Shown here piece after piece: positions 48,955 through 57,859 of a DNA stretch of 64,000 bases. The translations under genes and the position numbers were made by a program. This DNA comes from Aquabacterium sp. J223. GTDB taxonomy: Bacteria > Pseudomonadota > Gammaproteobacteria > Burkholderiales > Burkholderiaceae_C. Position 1 is the first letter of the stretch. Each line of letters opens with the position of its first letter. The DNA is taken from positions 1,798,001 to 1,862,000 of the forward strand of contig NZ_CP088297.1 of the NCBI RefSeq assembly GCF_024666615.1, given 5' to 3'. The notes beneath the pieces are model-generated. The model did no database searches. It saw only the letters and a program-made list of their open reading frames with translations, and was not told the DNA's origin.

Positions 48955-49836
48955 ATGAAGCCCATCCGTTCCTTCCTGTTCGTGCCGGGCGTGCGCGAGT
49001 CGTGGATCGACAAGGTGGTCAACGCCGGCGCCGACGCGCTGATCCTCGACCTCGAGGACAGCGTGCCCATCGACGCCAAGGCGCAGGCGCGCGAGGTGGT
49101 GGCGCGCAAGATCGCCGGCCTGGCCGCGGCCGGCCAGCGCGTCTACGTGCGCATCAACCGCAGCCCGTTCATGTACAGCATGGAGGACCTGCTCGCGGTG
49201 GTGGTGCCCGGGCTCGAGGGCATCGTGCTGTCCAAGCCGAACGGCCCGGAAGACATCCACATGGCCTCGATGATGGTGTCCGAGGCCGAACTGCGCAACG
49301 GCATCGCGGCCGGCACCGTCGGCCTGGTGCCGACGCTGGAGACCGCGCGCTCCATCCAGTTCGCGCACGACATCGCGCTCGCGCCGCGTGTCACCGCCAT
49401 CGTCTGCGCGGCGGCCAAGAACGGCGACGTGGCGCGCTCGGTCGGCTTCCAGTGGACCCGCGATGGGCTGGAGAGCCTGCCGTTCAAGTCGGCCACGGTG
49501 ATCGCCGCGCGCGCGGCCGGCAAGCTGCCGCTGACTGGCCTGTGGCAGGAGGTGCACGACCTCGAAGGGCTGAAGGTTGCGGCCGCCGCGCACCGCCGCA
49601 TGGGCTTCGTCGGCGAGATGCTGCTGCATCCGTCCAACGTGGCGCCGGTCAACGCGGCCTACAGCCCTTCGGACGAGGACGTTGCCTACTACCAGGGAAT
49701 GATCGACGCGTTCGCCGCCGCGCAGGCCGCGGGTCGGGCCGCGGTGATCTACGACGGCGAGCACATCGACTACGCCCACGTGAAGACCGCCCGCGAGATC
49801 GTCGAGCAGGCGGCGCAGTTCCGCGCCGGCCGCTGA
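48955..49836 (+). CDS. HpcH/HpaI-family CitE-like acyl-CoA lyase
   Basis: A 293-residue TIM-barrel protein of the citrate lyase beta/malyl-CoA lyase type. It has the N-terminal RSFLFVPGVRESWIDKVV, the metal/substrate motif ADALILDLEDSVPIDAKAQA near residues 24-43, the Arg-containing VYVRINRSP, and a C-terminal MLLHPSNVAPVNAAYSPSDE. Such enzymes cleave malyl-CoA, methylmalyl-CoA or citramalyl-CoA. With the following MaoC gene and the CoA-transferase further down, the set resembles the hydratase/lyase/transferase trio of itaconate or methylaspartate-type pathways. The substrate is inferred only. Confidence 0.88.
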   Translation: MKPIRSFLFVPGVRESWIDKVVNAGADALILDLEDSVPIDAKAQAREVVARKIAGLAAAGQRVYVRINRSPFMYSMEDLLAVVVPGLEGIVLSKPNGPEDIHMASMMVSEAELRNGIAAGTVGLVPTLETARSIQFAHDIALAPRVTAIVCAAAKNGDVARSVGFQWTRDGLESLPFKSATVIAARAAGKLPLTGLWQEVHDLEGLKVAAAAHRRMGFVGEMLLHPSNVAPVNAAYSPSDEDVAYYQGMIDAFAAAQAAGRAAVIYDGEHIDYAHVKTAREIVEQAAQFRAGR

Positions 49837-49872
49837 GCCCGCCACCCAACCCACCGCAACCGGAGCCCGCCA

Positions 49873-50352
49873 ATGGCCGCTGCCCCTTCCGGCAAGTATT
49901 TCGAAGAGCTCGAGGTCGGCAATGCCTACCCGCATGCCGTGACCCGTACCGTCACCGAGACCGACAACCTCCTGTTCTGCGCGCTCACCCACAACACGCA
50001 GCCGCTGCACCTCGACGAGGAATTCGGCAAGAACTCGATCTACGGCACGCGCGTGGTCAACAGCATCTACACGCTGGGCTTGGTGGTCGGCGTCGGCGTC
50101 ACCGAACTCACGCTGGGCACCACCCTCGGCAACCTCGGCTTCGGCGAGATCACCTTCCCGAACCCGGTGCGCATCGGCGACACCATCCGCGCCGAGACTC
50201 ATGTCGTCGATCGCCGCGAATCGCGCTCGCGGCCCGATTCGGGGATCGTCGAATTCGAGACGCGCGGCTACAACCAGCGCAACGAGCTCGTCGCGACGGT
50301 GCGGCGCAAGGCGCTGATGATGCGCAAGACGCCGGGCACGGCGGCAGCGTGA
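49873..50352 (+). CDS. MaoC-like acyl-CoA hydratase
   Basis: A 159-residue hot-dog hydratase. The motif TETDNLLFCALTHNTQPLHL with following DEEF carries the Asp/Asn and His arrangement expected of an active enoyl-CoA (mesaconyl-CoA-type) hydratase. The C-terminal part VDRRESRSRPDSGIVEFETR is shared with the MaoC protein at 38929. It lies 36 bases after the CitE-like gene in the same operon. Confidence 0.88.
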   Translation: MAAAPSGKYFEELEVGNAYPHAVTRTVTETDNLLFCALTHNTQPLHLDEEFGKNSIYGTRVVNSIYTLGLVVGVGVTELTLGTTLGNLGFGEITFPNPVRIGDTIRAETHVVDRRESRSRPDSGIVEFETRGYNQRNELVATVRRKALMMRKTPGTAAA

Positions 50353-50425
50353 GGCGCGCGTCGCCTGCCCGAGCACGGGCTTGCCGGCTATCGCCTCGCC
50401 CGGGCGTCGCGCGCGGGGTGTGCTG

Positions 50426-52402
50426 ATGAGCGCGGGAGCGGTTCCAACCGACACCGGCTACGTCTGGCATCCCGGCGCTGAGCTCGTGCAGGCGAGCAAC
50501 ATCAAGGCGTTTCTCGACGACCTGGGCGTCGCCGACTACGAGGCGCTGCTGGCGCGCGCCGATGCCGACCCCGCGTGGTTCTGGGCCGCGGTGCTGCGCC
50601 GCCTGCAGTTCTACCGCCCCTACGAGCAGCTGGTCGACGAATCGCGCGGCAAGCCCTTCGCGCGCTGGTGCGTCGGCGGCACCACCAACCTGGTGCTCAA
50701 CTGCATCGACCGCCACCGCGGCACGCCCACCTGGCAGCGCGAGGCGCTGGTGTGGGAAGGCGAGGGCGGCAACATCGTGCGCTGGACCTACGCCGACCTG
50801 GCGGCGGAAGTGAGCCGCCTGGCCGGCGGGCTGGCCTCGCTCGGCCTGCAGCAGGGCGACGTGGTGGGCCTGTTCCTGCCCAACATCCCGCAGGCGGTGG
50901 CCGCCTTCCTGGCCTGCGCCAAGATCGGGCTGGTCGCGCTGCCGCTGTTCTCCGGCTTCGGCGTGGCCGCGCTGCGCGACCGCCTGGCCGCGGCGCGCGC
51001 CGTCGCGCTGGTCACCGCCGATGCCAGCACACGACGCGGCACGGTCGCGCCCATGAAGGCGGTGGCCGACGAAGCGCTGCAGTCGCTGCCCGCGCTGCGC
51101 CACGTCGTGGTCGTACGCCACCTCGGCATCGAGCTCGCTTGGCAGCCGGGGCGCGACCATGCCTACGACGAGCTGGTGGCCGGCCGCAGCGACGAGCTGC
51201 CCACGCTCGAGCTGCCCGCCGACGCGCCGCTGATGCTGATGTACACCTCGGGCACCACCGGCAAGCCCAAGGGTACGGTGCACACCCACATCGGCTTCGC
51301 CGCCAAGATGCTGCTCGACCTCGGCATCGTGATGGACCTGAAGGCCAGCGACCGCCTGCTGTGGATGAGCGACATGGGCTGGCTGGTCGGGCCGATGGTG
51401 GCGGTCGGCGTGCCGCTGGCCGGCGCCACGCTGGTGCTCGCGGCCGGCAGCCCCGACTACCCGGACCGCGGCCGCATGTGGCGGCTCATCGAGCAGTTCG
51501 AGGTCAGTTTTCTCGGCCTCGCGCCGACCACCGCCCGCAGCTTCATCGGCAGCGGCGGCGGCGACATCGAGCGCCACGATCTCTCGTCGCTGCGCATCTG
51601 CGCCTCCACGGGCGAGGTCTGGACCCCCGAGGCCTGGCACTGGACCTTCGACAAGGTGTGCCGCCGGCAGGTGCCCATCCTCAACTACTCGGGCGGCACC
51701 GAGGTCGGGGGCGGCATCCTCTGCGGCACGGTGCTGCACCCCATCAAGCCCTGCACGCTCAGCCGAGCGCTGCCCGGCATGGGCGCCGCGGTGGTCGACG
51801 ACCAGGGCCGCGACGTGCCGCGCGGCGTGGTCGGCGAGCTGGTGCTGCGCCACCCCTCGATCGGCCTCACGCGCAGCCTGTGGCACGACGACGAGCGCTA
51901 CCTCGACAGCTACTGGTCGGCGATGCCGGGCCTGTGGCGCCACGGCGACTGGGCGGTGATCGATGCCGACGGCTACTGGAGCATCCTCGGCCGCTCCGAC
52001 GACACGCTGAAGATCGCCGGCAAGCGCACCGGCCCGTCGGAGATCGAGGCCTTGCTCGCGGCCACCGGCCACGTCGTGGAGTCGGCCGTGGTCGGCCTGC
52101 CCGACGCGGTGAAGGGGCAGGCGGTGTGCTGCGTCGTCACGCTGATGCCCGGCACGACGCTGAGCGCCGACGTGCGCGCGGCCTTGTCCAAGGCGGTCGT
52201 CGACGGGCTGGGCACGCCGTTCCGGCCCAAGTTCATCGTCGCCGTGGCCGAGCTGCCCAAGACCCGCAACATGAAGATCATGCGGCGCGTGGTGCGCGCC
52301 GCTTGCCTCGGCGAGGACGCCGGCGACCTCTCTTCGCTGGTCAATCCCGAGGCCGTGGCCGCGTTGAGGCTCGAACTCGAGCAGGCCGGCCACCGTCCCT
52401 GA
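50426..52402 (+). CDS. Acetoacetyl-CoA synthetase-type acyl-CoA ligase
   Basis: A 658-residue AMP-forming synthetase with the ACAS N-terminal region (WCVGGTTNLVLNCIDRHRGT near residue 85). The P-loop-like AMP motif is MYTSGTTGKPKG near 272-283, then NYSGGTEVGGGIL near 418 and the hinge/C-domain GYWSILGRSDDTLKIAGKRT near 515. The acetylation-site Lys is in LPKTRNMKIMRR near 615-626. It is intact and collinear with the frameshifted paralogue at 34010-35977. The ATG at 50426 aligns with that paralogue's start. It would make the CoA ester of the pathway substrate, which is not identifiable. Confidence 0.92.
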   Translation: MSAGAVPTDTGYVWHPGAELVQASNIKAFLDDLGVADYEALLARADADPAWFWAAVLRRLQFYRPYEQLVDESRGKPFARWCVGGTTNLVLNCIDRHRGTPTWQREALVWEGEGGNIVRWTYADLAAEVSRLAGGLASLGLQQGDVVGLFLPNIPQAVAAFLACAKIGLVALPLFSGFGVAALRDRLAAARAVALVTADASTRRGTVAPMKAVADEALQSLPALRHVVVVRHLGIELAWQPGRDHAYDELVAGRSDELPTLELPADAPLMLMYTSGTTGKPKGTVHTHIGFAAKMLLDLGIVMDLKASDRLLWMSDMGWLVGPMVAVGVPLAGATLVLAAGSPDYPDRGRMWRLIEQFEVSFLGLAPTTARSFIGSGGGDIERHDLSSLRICASTGEVWTPEAWHWTFDKVCRRQVPILNYSGGTEVGGGILCGTVLHPIKPCTLSRALPGMGAAVVDDQGRDVPRGVVGELVLRHPSIGLTRSLWHDDERYLDSYWSAMPGLWRHGDWAVIDADGYWSILGRSDDTLKIAGKRTGPSEIEALLAATGHVVESAVVGLPDAVKGQAVCCVVTLMPGTTLSADVRAALSKAVVDGLGTPFRPKFIVAVAELPKTRNMKIMRRVVRAACLGEDAGDLSSLVNPEAVAALRLELEQAGHRP

Positions 52403-52424
52403 AGTCCACCCCGATCCACACTCG

Positions 52425-53678
52425 ATGACCACCCCACAAGCTTTCAAGCCTTTCGCGCCCCTGGCCGGCATCCGCGTGCTCGACCTGAGCAAGGTCCTGG
52501 CCGGCCCGATGTGCGGCCAGTACCTCGCCGACCTCGGCGCCACCGTGATCAAGGTGGAACCCTGCGAAGGCGGCGACGACACGCGCCGCTGGCCGCCCAT
52601 CATCGGCGAGGACGGCGCGGTGTTCCTCAGCGCCAACCGCAACAAGCAGAGCATCGCGGTCGACCTGAAGACCGCCGCCGGCCGCGAGGTGGTGATGCGC
52701 TTGCTGGAAGACAGCGACGTGATGATCGAGAGCTACCGCAAGGGCGCCATGGACCGCCTGGGCCTCGGCCACGAGGCAGTGCGCAAGCGCCATCCGCGCC
52801 TCATCTACGCGAGCATTTCCGGCTTCGGCCGCACCGGTCCGCTGTCGCACCTGCCGGGTTACGACCTGATGGTGCAGGCCTTCAGCGGCATCATGAGCGT
52901 GACCGGCGAGAAGAACGGCGGCCCGGTGCGCGCGGCCTTCTCGCCGCTGGACCAGACCACCGGCATCTGGGCTGCCTTCGGCATCCTCGCCGCGCTGCGC
53001 GAGCGCGACGCCACCGGTGTGGGCCGCTTCCTCGAGGTGTCGCTGTACGAGACGGCGATGGCCTTCCTCGGCTACACCTCGCAGATCTACTGGGAGACCG
53101 GCCGCACGCCGGCCCGCTGCGGCACCAGCCACGAGTCGCTGTGCCCCTACCAGGTGTTCCCGGCCCAGGACGGCGAGATCCTGATCGCCGTCGGCAACGA
53201 CACCCTGTTCCGCAGCTACTGCCGCGCCGCCGGCATGCCGGAGATGGCCGACGACCCGAAGTTCAGGACCAACGCCGACCGCGTCAAGCATTTCGACGAG
53301 ACGGTGGCGCGGGTCAGCGAGCGCACCCGCCAGAAGACGGTCGACGAGTGGGCGAAGCTGCTCGACGAAGCCGGCGTGCCGAACTCACCCATCCATTCGC
53401 TGGACCGCGTGCTCGCGATGCCGCACACCGCCGAGCGCGGCATCGTGATGGACTACGAGCATCCCGCCACGGGCGCGATGAAGACGGTGGCGATGCCGGT
53501 CACCTTCGACGGCGAGCAGCGCACCGTCGAGCGGGCGCCGCCCATGCTCGGCGAGCACACCGCCGAGATCCTCGCGGCCGCCGGCTACGACGCCGCCGCG
53601 ATCGAGCAGCTGCGCCGCGACGGCGTGGTGCGCACGCACGGCACGCCGGCGGGCGCCACCGCGACCAAGGCCGCATGA
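52425..53678 (+). CDS. CaiB/BaiF family III CoA-transferase
   Basis: A 417-residue family III CoA-transferase with GIRVLDLSKVLAGPMCGQYL near the N-terminus. SIAVDLKTAAGREVVMRLLE follows, and VMIESYRKGAMDRLGLG near 105-120. The catalytic Asp expected about 60 residues later lies in the LPGYDLMVQAFSGIMSV region. It begins 22 bases after the synthetase gene and its stop overlaps the ATG of the next dehydrogenase. It offers a second, ATP-free way to activate the acid. Confidence 0.9.
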   Translation: MTTPQAFKPFAPLAGIRVLDLSKVLAGPMCGQYLADLGATVIKVEPCEGGDDTRRWPPIIGEDGAVFLSANRNKQSIAVDLKTAAGREVVMRLLEDSDVMIESYRKGAMDRLGLGHEAVRKRHPRLIYASISGFGRTGPLSHLPGYDLMVQAFSGIMSVTGEKNGGPVRAAFSPLDQTTGIWAAFGILAALRERDATGVGRFLEVSLYETAMAFLGYTSQIYWETGRTPARCGTSHESLCPYQVFPAQDGEILIAVGNDTLFRSYCRAAGMPEMADDPKFRTNADRVKHFDETVARVSERTRQKTVDEWAKLLDEAGVPNSPIHSLDRVLAMPHTAERGIVMDYEHPATGAMKTVAMPVTFDGEQRTVERAPPMLGEHTAEILAAAGYDAAAIEQLRRDGVVRTHGTPAGATATKAA

Positions 53679-54817
53679 TGGACGCGCCGACCCGAGGTGG
53701 CGCGGCGGACACCGGCGAAGACACCCACCGCATGCTGCGCGACGCGGCGCTGAGCTTCGCCGCCCGCCAGACCAGCATCGCCCGCGTGCGGGCGCTGCGC
53801 GGCACCGACCCCGGCCACGACCGTGCGGTGTGGCGCAGCCTCGCCGACATGGGCTGGACCGGCATCCTGATTCCCGAGCTGCACGGCGGCCTGGGCCTGG
53901 GGCTGGGCGAGATGGCGACCGTGCTGGAGGAATTCGCGAAGACGCTGTCGCCGGAGCCGCTGAACGCGGTCGCCGTGCTGGCTGCCGGCGTGCTGGTCCG
54001 CGGCGACAACGACGCGCTCAAGGCCGATCTGCTGCCCGGGGTCGCGCTCGGGCGCGTGCTGCCGGCGCTGGCCTGGCAGGAATCGAACGGCGGCATCGAG
54101 CCGCTGGACATGGCGACCCGCGTCGAGGGCGGCGTGCTGCGCGGCGAGAAGCGCTTCGTCGTGCCGGCGCAGGCCGACGGCTACCTGGTCAGCGCACAGG
54201 GCGCGGAGGGCCCGGCGGTGTACTGGGTGGAGCAGGGCGCGCCCGGCCTGCAGTGCGCGTTCGAGCTGCGCGCCGACGGCACGCGCAGCGCCCGCCTGGT
54301 GCTCGACGGCGTCGAGGTCTCCGACGCGCAGCGCATCGCCTCGCCCGCGGTGGCGGCGGCGGCGCTGCAGAGCGCCGTCGACACCGCGACCGTGATGGCG
54401 GGCGCCGAGCTGGTCGGCGTGATGCGCCGCGCGCTCGACATCACGCTGGAGTACATGCGCACCCGCGTGCAGTTCGGCAAGCCCATCGGCAGCTACCAGG
54501 CGCTGCAGCACCGCGCGGTGGACCTGTTCATCGAGAAGGAGCTGGCGGTGTCGGTGCTCGCCGATGCGCTGCGCCACCTCGACGGTGACGACGAGCAACT
54601 CCCGCTGTGGTCCAGCCGCGTCAAGTCGCGTTGCGCCGACGGCGGCCTGCGCATCGGCCGCGAATCCATCCAGATCCACGGCGGCATTGGCTATGCCGAC
54701 GAATGCGACATCGGCCTGTACCTGAAGCGGGCGATGGTGCTCTCTGCCTGGCTGGGCAACGGCGCAATGCATCGCCGCCGCTATGCCGCGCTCGCACCGG
54801 CGCACGACGCCACCTGA
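53675..54817 (+). CDS. Acyl-CoA dehydrogenase, probable subunit of a heteromeric enzyme
   Basis: A 380-residue acyl-CoA dehydrogenase-fold protein. It has the N-terminal LADMGWTGILIPELHGGLGL, the middle LAWQESNGGIEPLDMATRVE (a reduced form of the usual TEPxxGSD loop) and the C-terminal FGKPIGSYQALQHRAVDLFI and IHGGIGYADECDIGLYLKRA. It is followed 15 bases later by a second, dissimilar dehydrogenase. Adjacent unlike pairs form alpha2-beta2 dehydrogenases that act on bulky CoA esters such as steroid side chains, so a heterotetramer is proposed. The ATG at 53675 overlaps the preceding stop (ATGA). Confidence 0.85.
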   Translation: MMDAPTRGGAADTGEDTHRMLRDAALSFAARQTSIARVRALRGTDPGHDRAVWRSLADMGWTGILIPELHGGLGLGLGEMATVLEEFAKTLSPEPLNAVAVLAAGVLVRGDNDALKADLLPGVALGRVLPALAWQESNGGIEPLDMATRVEGGVLRGEKRFVVPAQADGYLVSAQGAEGPAVYWVEQGAPGLQCAFELRADGTRSARLVLDGVEVSDAQRIASPAVAAAALQSAVDTATVMAGAELVGVMRRALDITLEYMRTRVQFGKPIGSYQALQHRAVDLFIEKELAVSVLADALRHLDGDDEQLPLWSSRVKSRCADGGLRIGRESIQIHGGIGYADECDIGLYLKRAMVLSAWLGNGAMHRRRYAALAPAHDAT

Positions 54818-54832
54818 CAAGGACCACACGAC

Positions 54833-55987
54833 ATGGCCGACATCGATTGGGACGCCCTCGACGACGACACCTTCCGCCGCGAGGTGGCGCATTTCTTCCG
54901 CACCGAGTACCCCGAGGAGATCCGCTTCCCGCCGCACTTTCTTCGCTGGGCGCAATGCGAGGACTGGTACCGCAAGCTGTATGCAAAGGGCTTTGCGGCG
55001 CCGGCATGGCCGCGAGAGTGGGGCGGCATGGGCTTGTCGCCCGGCAAGCTGCTCGCCTTCATCGAGGAGCAGGAAAAGCACGGCATCGCGCGAACGCCCG
55101 ACATGGGCATCACGATGCTGGGTCCGTTGCTGATCCGCTTCGGCACCGAGGAGCAGAAGCGCGAGTTCCTGCCGCCGACCCTGCGCGGCGAGTACATCTG
55201 GTGCCAGGGCTACTCGGAGCCGAACGCCGGCTCCGACCTCGCCAGCCTGCGCACCGAAGCCGTGCTCGACGGCGACGAGTACGTGATCACCGGCTCCAAG
55301 ATCTGGACCAGCTTCGCCATGGACGCGACGCACATGTTCGTGCTCGTGCGCACCGACAAGCAGGCGAAGAAGCAGGAGGGCATCAGCTTCATGCTGGTCG
55401 ACATGAAGTCGCCCGGCATCACCGTGCGGCCCATCCGCAACCTCAACGGCGCGGAGCACTTCGCCGAGGTCTTCCTCGACAAGGTGCGCACGCCGGCGCG
55501 CTGGCTGGTGGGCCAGCCCAACCAGGGCTGGACCATCGCGAAGGCGCTGCTCGGCTTCGAGCGCATCTCGATCGGCAGCCCCAAGCTCTCGCAAACCGGG
55601 CTGCAGCGGCTGGAGCGCATCGTGCAGGCGCGCGGCCTGAGCGATGACGCGGCCTTCATGGACCGCTTCACGCAGCTCAAGCTGAACGTGGCGGACCTCA
55701 CGTCGGTCTACGGCCGCTTCGCCGACATCGTCAAGCGCGGCGGCACGCTGGGCCCCGACGTCTCGCTGCTGAAGATCTTCGCGTCGGAGACCTTCCAGCG
55801 CATCACCGAGCTGACGCTGGAAGCGGGCGGCGACGCCGGCGCGATCGAGGGCGAGGTGAGCTTCGGCGACGCGGCGATCGACATCCTCTCGCCGTTCTAC
55901 AACGCGCGGCCGTCGACGATCTACGGCGGCTCCAACGAGATCCAGCGCAACATCATCGCGAAGAGCGTGCTGAACCTGCCGGGCTGA
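54833..55987 (+). CDS. Acyl-CoA dehydrogenase, second subunit of the pair
   Basis: A 384-residue dehydrogenase. Motifs are WCQGYSEPNAGSDLASLRTE near residues 123-142, the flavin-binding KIWTSFAMDATHMFVLVRTD and the terminal STIYGGSNEIQRNIIAKSVL. It resembles the FadE type often paired with a smaller partner in steroid and terpenoid acid pathways. It starts 15 bases after the partner gene and is the last clear gene of the long rightward operon before a small VOC gene. Confidence 0.9.
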   Translation: MADIDWDALDDDTFRREVAHFFRTEYPEEIRFPPHFLRWAQCEDWYRKLYAKGFAAPAWPREWGGMGLSPGKLLAFIEEQEKHGIARTPDMGITMLGPLLIRFGTEEQKREFLPPTLRGEYIWCQGYSEPNAGSDLASLRTEAVLDGDEYVITGSKIWTSFAMDATHMFVLVRTDKQAKKQEGISFMLVDMKSPGITVRPIRNLNGAEHFAEVFLDKVRTPARWLVGQPNQGWTIAKALLGFERISIGSPKLSQTGLQRLERIVQARGLSDDAAFMDRFTQLKLNVADLTSVYGRFADIVKRGGTLGPDVSLLKIFASETFQRITELTLEAGGDAGAIEGEVSFGDAAIDILSPFYNARPSTIYGGSNEIQRNIIAKSVLNLPG

Positions 55988-56037
55988 GGGCGCGGCGGGG
56001 TGCTGTTCGGCGGGACAAGCGAGTAACAGGAGAGAAC

Positions 56038-56430
56038 ATGTTCAGTCATGTGATGGTCGGGTCCAACCACATCGAGCGCTCAAAGCGCTTCTATGACGCC
56101 GTGCTGGCCGTTCTCGGAGGGGGCGAGCCGCTTCGAAACCACAACGCCACTGGACAGGACCGCCTGTTCTACCGGCACGATGGCGGCATGTTTTGCGTCA
56201 GTGAGCCGATCAACGGTGAACCTGCAACGTCCGCCAACGGCGGAACCATCGGTTTCAAGTGCAGTTCGCCGGCGCAGGTACAGCAGTTCCACGACACCGC
56301 GGTTGCTCATGGCGGCACTTCGATCGAACAGCCGCCTGGCCTGCGCGAGGGAAAACTCGGCGCCCTGTATCTGGCCTACGTTCGCGACCCGGACGGCAAC
56401 AAGCTCTGTGCACTTCACAGGCCAAAGTAG
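56038..56430 (+). CDS. VOC-family (glyoxalase-like) protein
   Basis: A 130-residue vicinal-oxygen-chelate protein with the start FSHVMVGSNHIERSKRFYDA and the end LGALYLAYVRDPDGNKLCAL. Metal ligands expected in this family would be the His of the first motif and the Glu/Asp near the end. Many such small proteins are annotated as glyoxalase or lactoylglutathione-lyase-like without known substrate. AACAGGAGAG precedes the ATG. It is 50 bases from the dehydrogenase and convergent with the Bug remnant. Confidence 0.85.
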   Translation: MFSHVMVGSNHIERSKRFYDAVLAVLGGGEPLRNHNATGQDRLFYRHDGGMFCVSEPINGEPATSANGGTIGFKCSSPAQVQQFHDTAVAHGGTSIEQPPGLREGKLGALYLAYVRDPDGNKLCALHRPK

Positions 56431-56477
56431 GTGGACAGCGGCAGCGCCAGCTGAAGCTCACCCTGCCGTATCTCCCG

Positions 56478-57442
56478 CTATTCCTTCGGAATCCCTGCGT
56501 CCTTCACCACCTTCACGTAGGCCGCGAGTTCCGACTGTGTGAACTCCGCCAGCTGCTGCGGCGTGCTGGCCTGCGGTTCGAAGCCAACGCTGTTGAAGCG
56601 CTCGATGACCTCGGGCAGCGAGAGGATGCGAACCAGCTCGGCGTTGAGCTTCTGCACGATGGGGGCGGGCACGCCGGCCGGCGCGTACAGCGCCAGCCAT
56701 GCCGAGAAGTCGTAGGCCGGCAAGCCGGCTTCGGCGGTGGTGGGCACGTCGGGCAGTTGCGCCAGCCGCTTCGGGGTCGTGACCGCCAGTGCGCGCAGCT
56801 TGCCCGACTTGATGTGCGGGGCCGCGCTCAGCACCGGCTCGACCATCACGTCGAGCTGGCCGGACAGCAGGTCGTTCAGCGCCTGCGGCGAAGTCTTGTA
56901 CGGGATGTGGTTGATCTGCATGCCGGCCGCCAGGTTGAACATCTCGCTGCCGATCCGCGCCGAGCTGCCGCCCGAGCCATAGTTGAGCCCCCCGGCTTGG
57001 ACTTCGCCAGCGCGATCAGCGCCTTCAGCGAGTTCGCCGGCACCGACGGGTGCACGACGACCACGTAGTAGGCCTTGCCGGCCATGGAGATCGGCGTGAA
57101 GTCGCGCAGCGCGTCATAGGGCAGCTGCCTGTAGAGGCTGGGGTTGATCGCGTTGGTGGAGCTTGACCCCAGCGTGATCGTGTAGCCGTCGGGCGCGGCG
57201 CGCGCCACCGCCTCGGCGGCGAGGATCCCGTTTGCGCCGGCACGGTTCTCCACCACCACCTGCGTGCCGAGGCGCTCGCCGAGCTTCTGCGCGATGGTGC
57301 GAGCGACCGCGTCGGTCGTGCCGCCGGGGCCCTGCGACAGGATGAAGCGGATCGGCCGGTTGGGGTAGTCCTGCGCCTGTGAGAGCGGGACGGCGAACAG
57401 GCCGGCTGCGACGAGCAGCAGCCGAAGAAGACGGGATTTCAT
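56478..57442 (-). pseudogene. Bug/TctC-family solute-binding protein with one frameshift
   Basis: The N-terminal half (signal peptide LLLVAAGLFAVPLSQAQ, then YPNRPIRFILSQGPGGTTDA, VVENRAGANGILA) ends out of frame after LALAKSKPGG. The C-terminal half (EMFNLAAGMQINHIPYKTSP to VKVVKDAGIPKE) continues in another frame. The switch is at a run of six C (56988-56993); changing its length by one base restores a normal protein of about 320 residues. Either a recent null allele or a base-calling error. It precedes the DUF35 remnant and the second thiolase-fold gene going leftward. Confidence 0.85.
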
Positions 57443-57461
57443 CGGCTGCCCTTCTGCGCGA

Positions 57462-57855
57462 TCAGGCGGGGGTGAACATCGCCACCGGCGGGCCGCCGTC
57501 GCTCGGCTGGAACGTCACCTTCACGCGCTGCCCGATGCGCACCGCATCGGGATCGCAGTCGACGATGTTGGTCATCACCGTCACGCCTTCGTCGAGCGTC
57601 ACGTAGGCGATGACGTAGGGCACCTCGACCCGGCGCATCACGCTGTAGCTGTAGATCACACCCTGGCCGGAGGCGTCGCGCCACTCGGTCTTGTCGCTGA
57701 AGCAGAAGGGGCACAGCGAGCGCGGGAAGTGGTGGTTCTCGCCGCAGCCCTTGCAGTGCTTGACCAGCAGCCGGCCTTCGCCGGCCGCCTTCCAGAAGGG
57801 CTCGGCCTCTGGGTAGACGGTGGGGGGCGGGGATCTTTCTTTCCTTGACGGTCAT
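57462..57855 (-). pseudogene. DUF35 OB-fold zinc-ribbon protein with one frameshift
   Basis: The first 11 codons (MTVKERKIPAP, ATG at 57855) and the remainder (zinc ribbon CKGCG ... CPFCFSDKTEWRDASG, then VIYSYSVMRRVEVPYVIAYV and FQPSDGGPPVAMF) are in different frames. They meet at a run of six G (57822-57827 on the plus strand). Repaired, it would be a normal DUF35 protein of about 130 residues. It follows 4 bases after the thiolase-fold gene, repeating the thiolase/DUF35 pairing seen at 36047-37674. Confidence 0.82.
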
Positions 57856-57859
57856 CGCG

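Noticed and set aside
47758-50454. 898-codon open frame on the minus strand
   Set aside because: It is antisense to an acyl-CoA dehydrogenase, a CitE-like lyase and a MaoC gene with clear motifs; its His/Val/Arg-rich composition is typical of shadow frames in GC-rich DNA.
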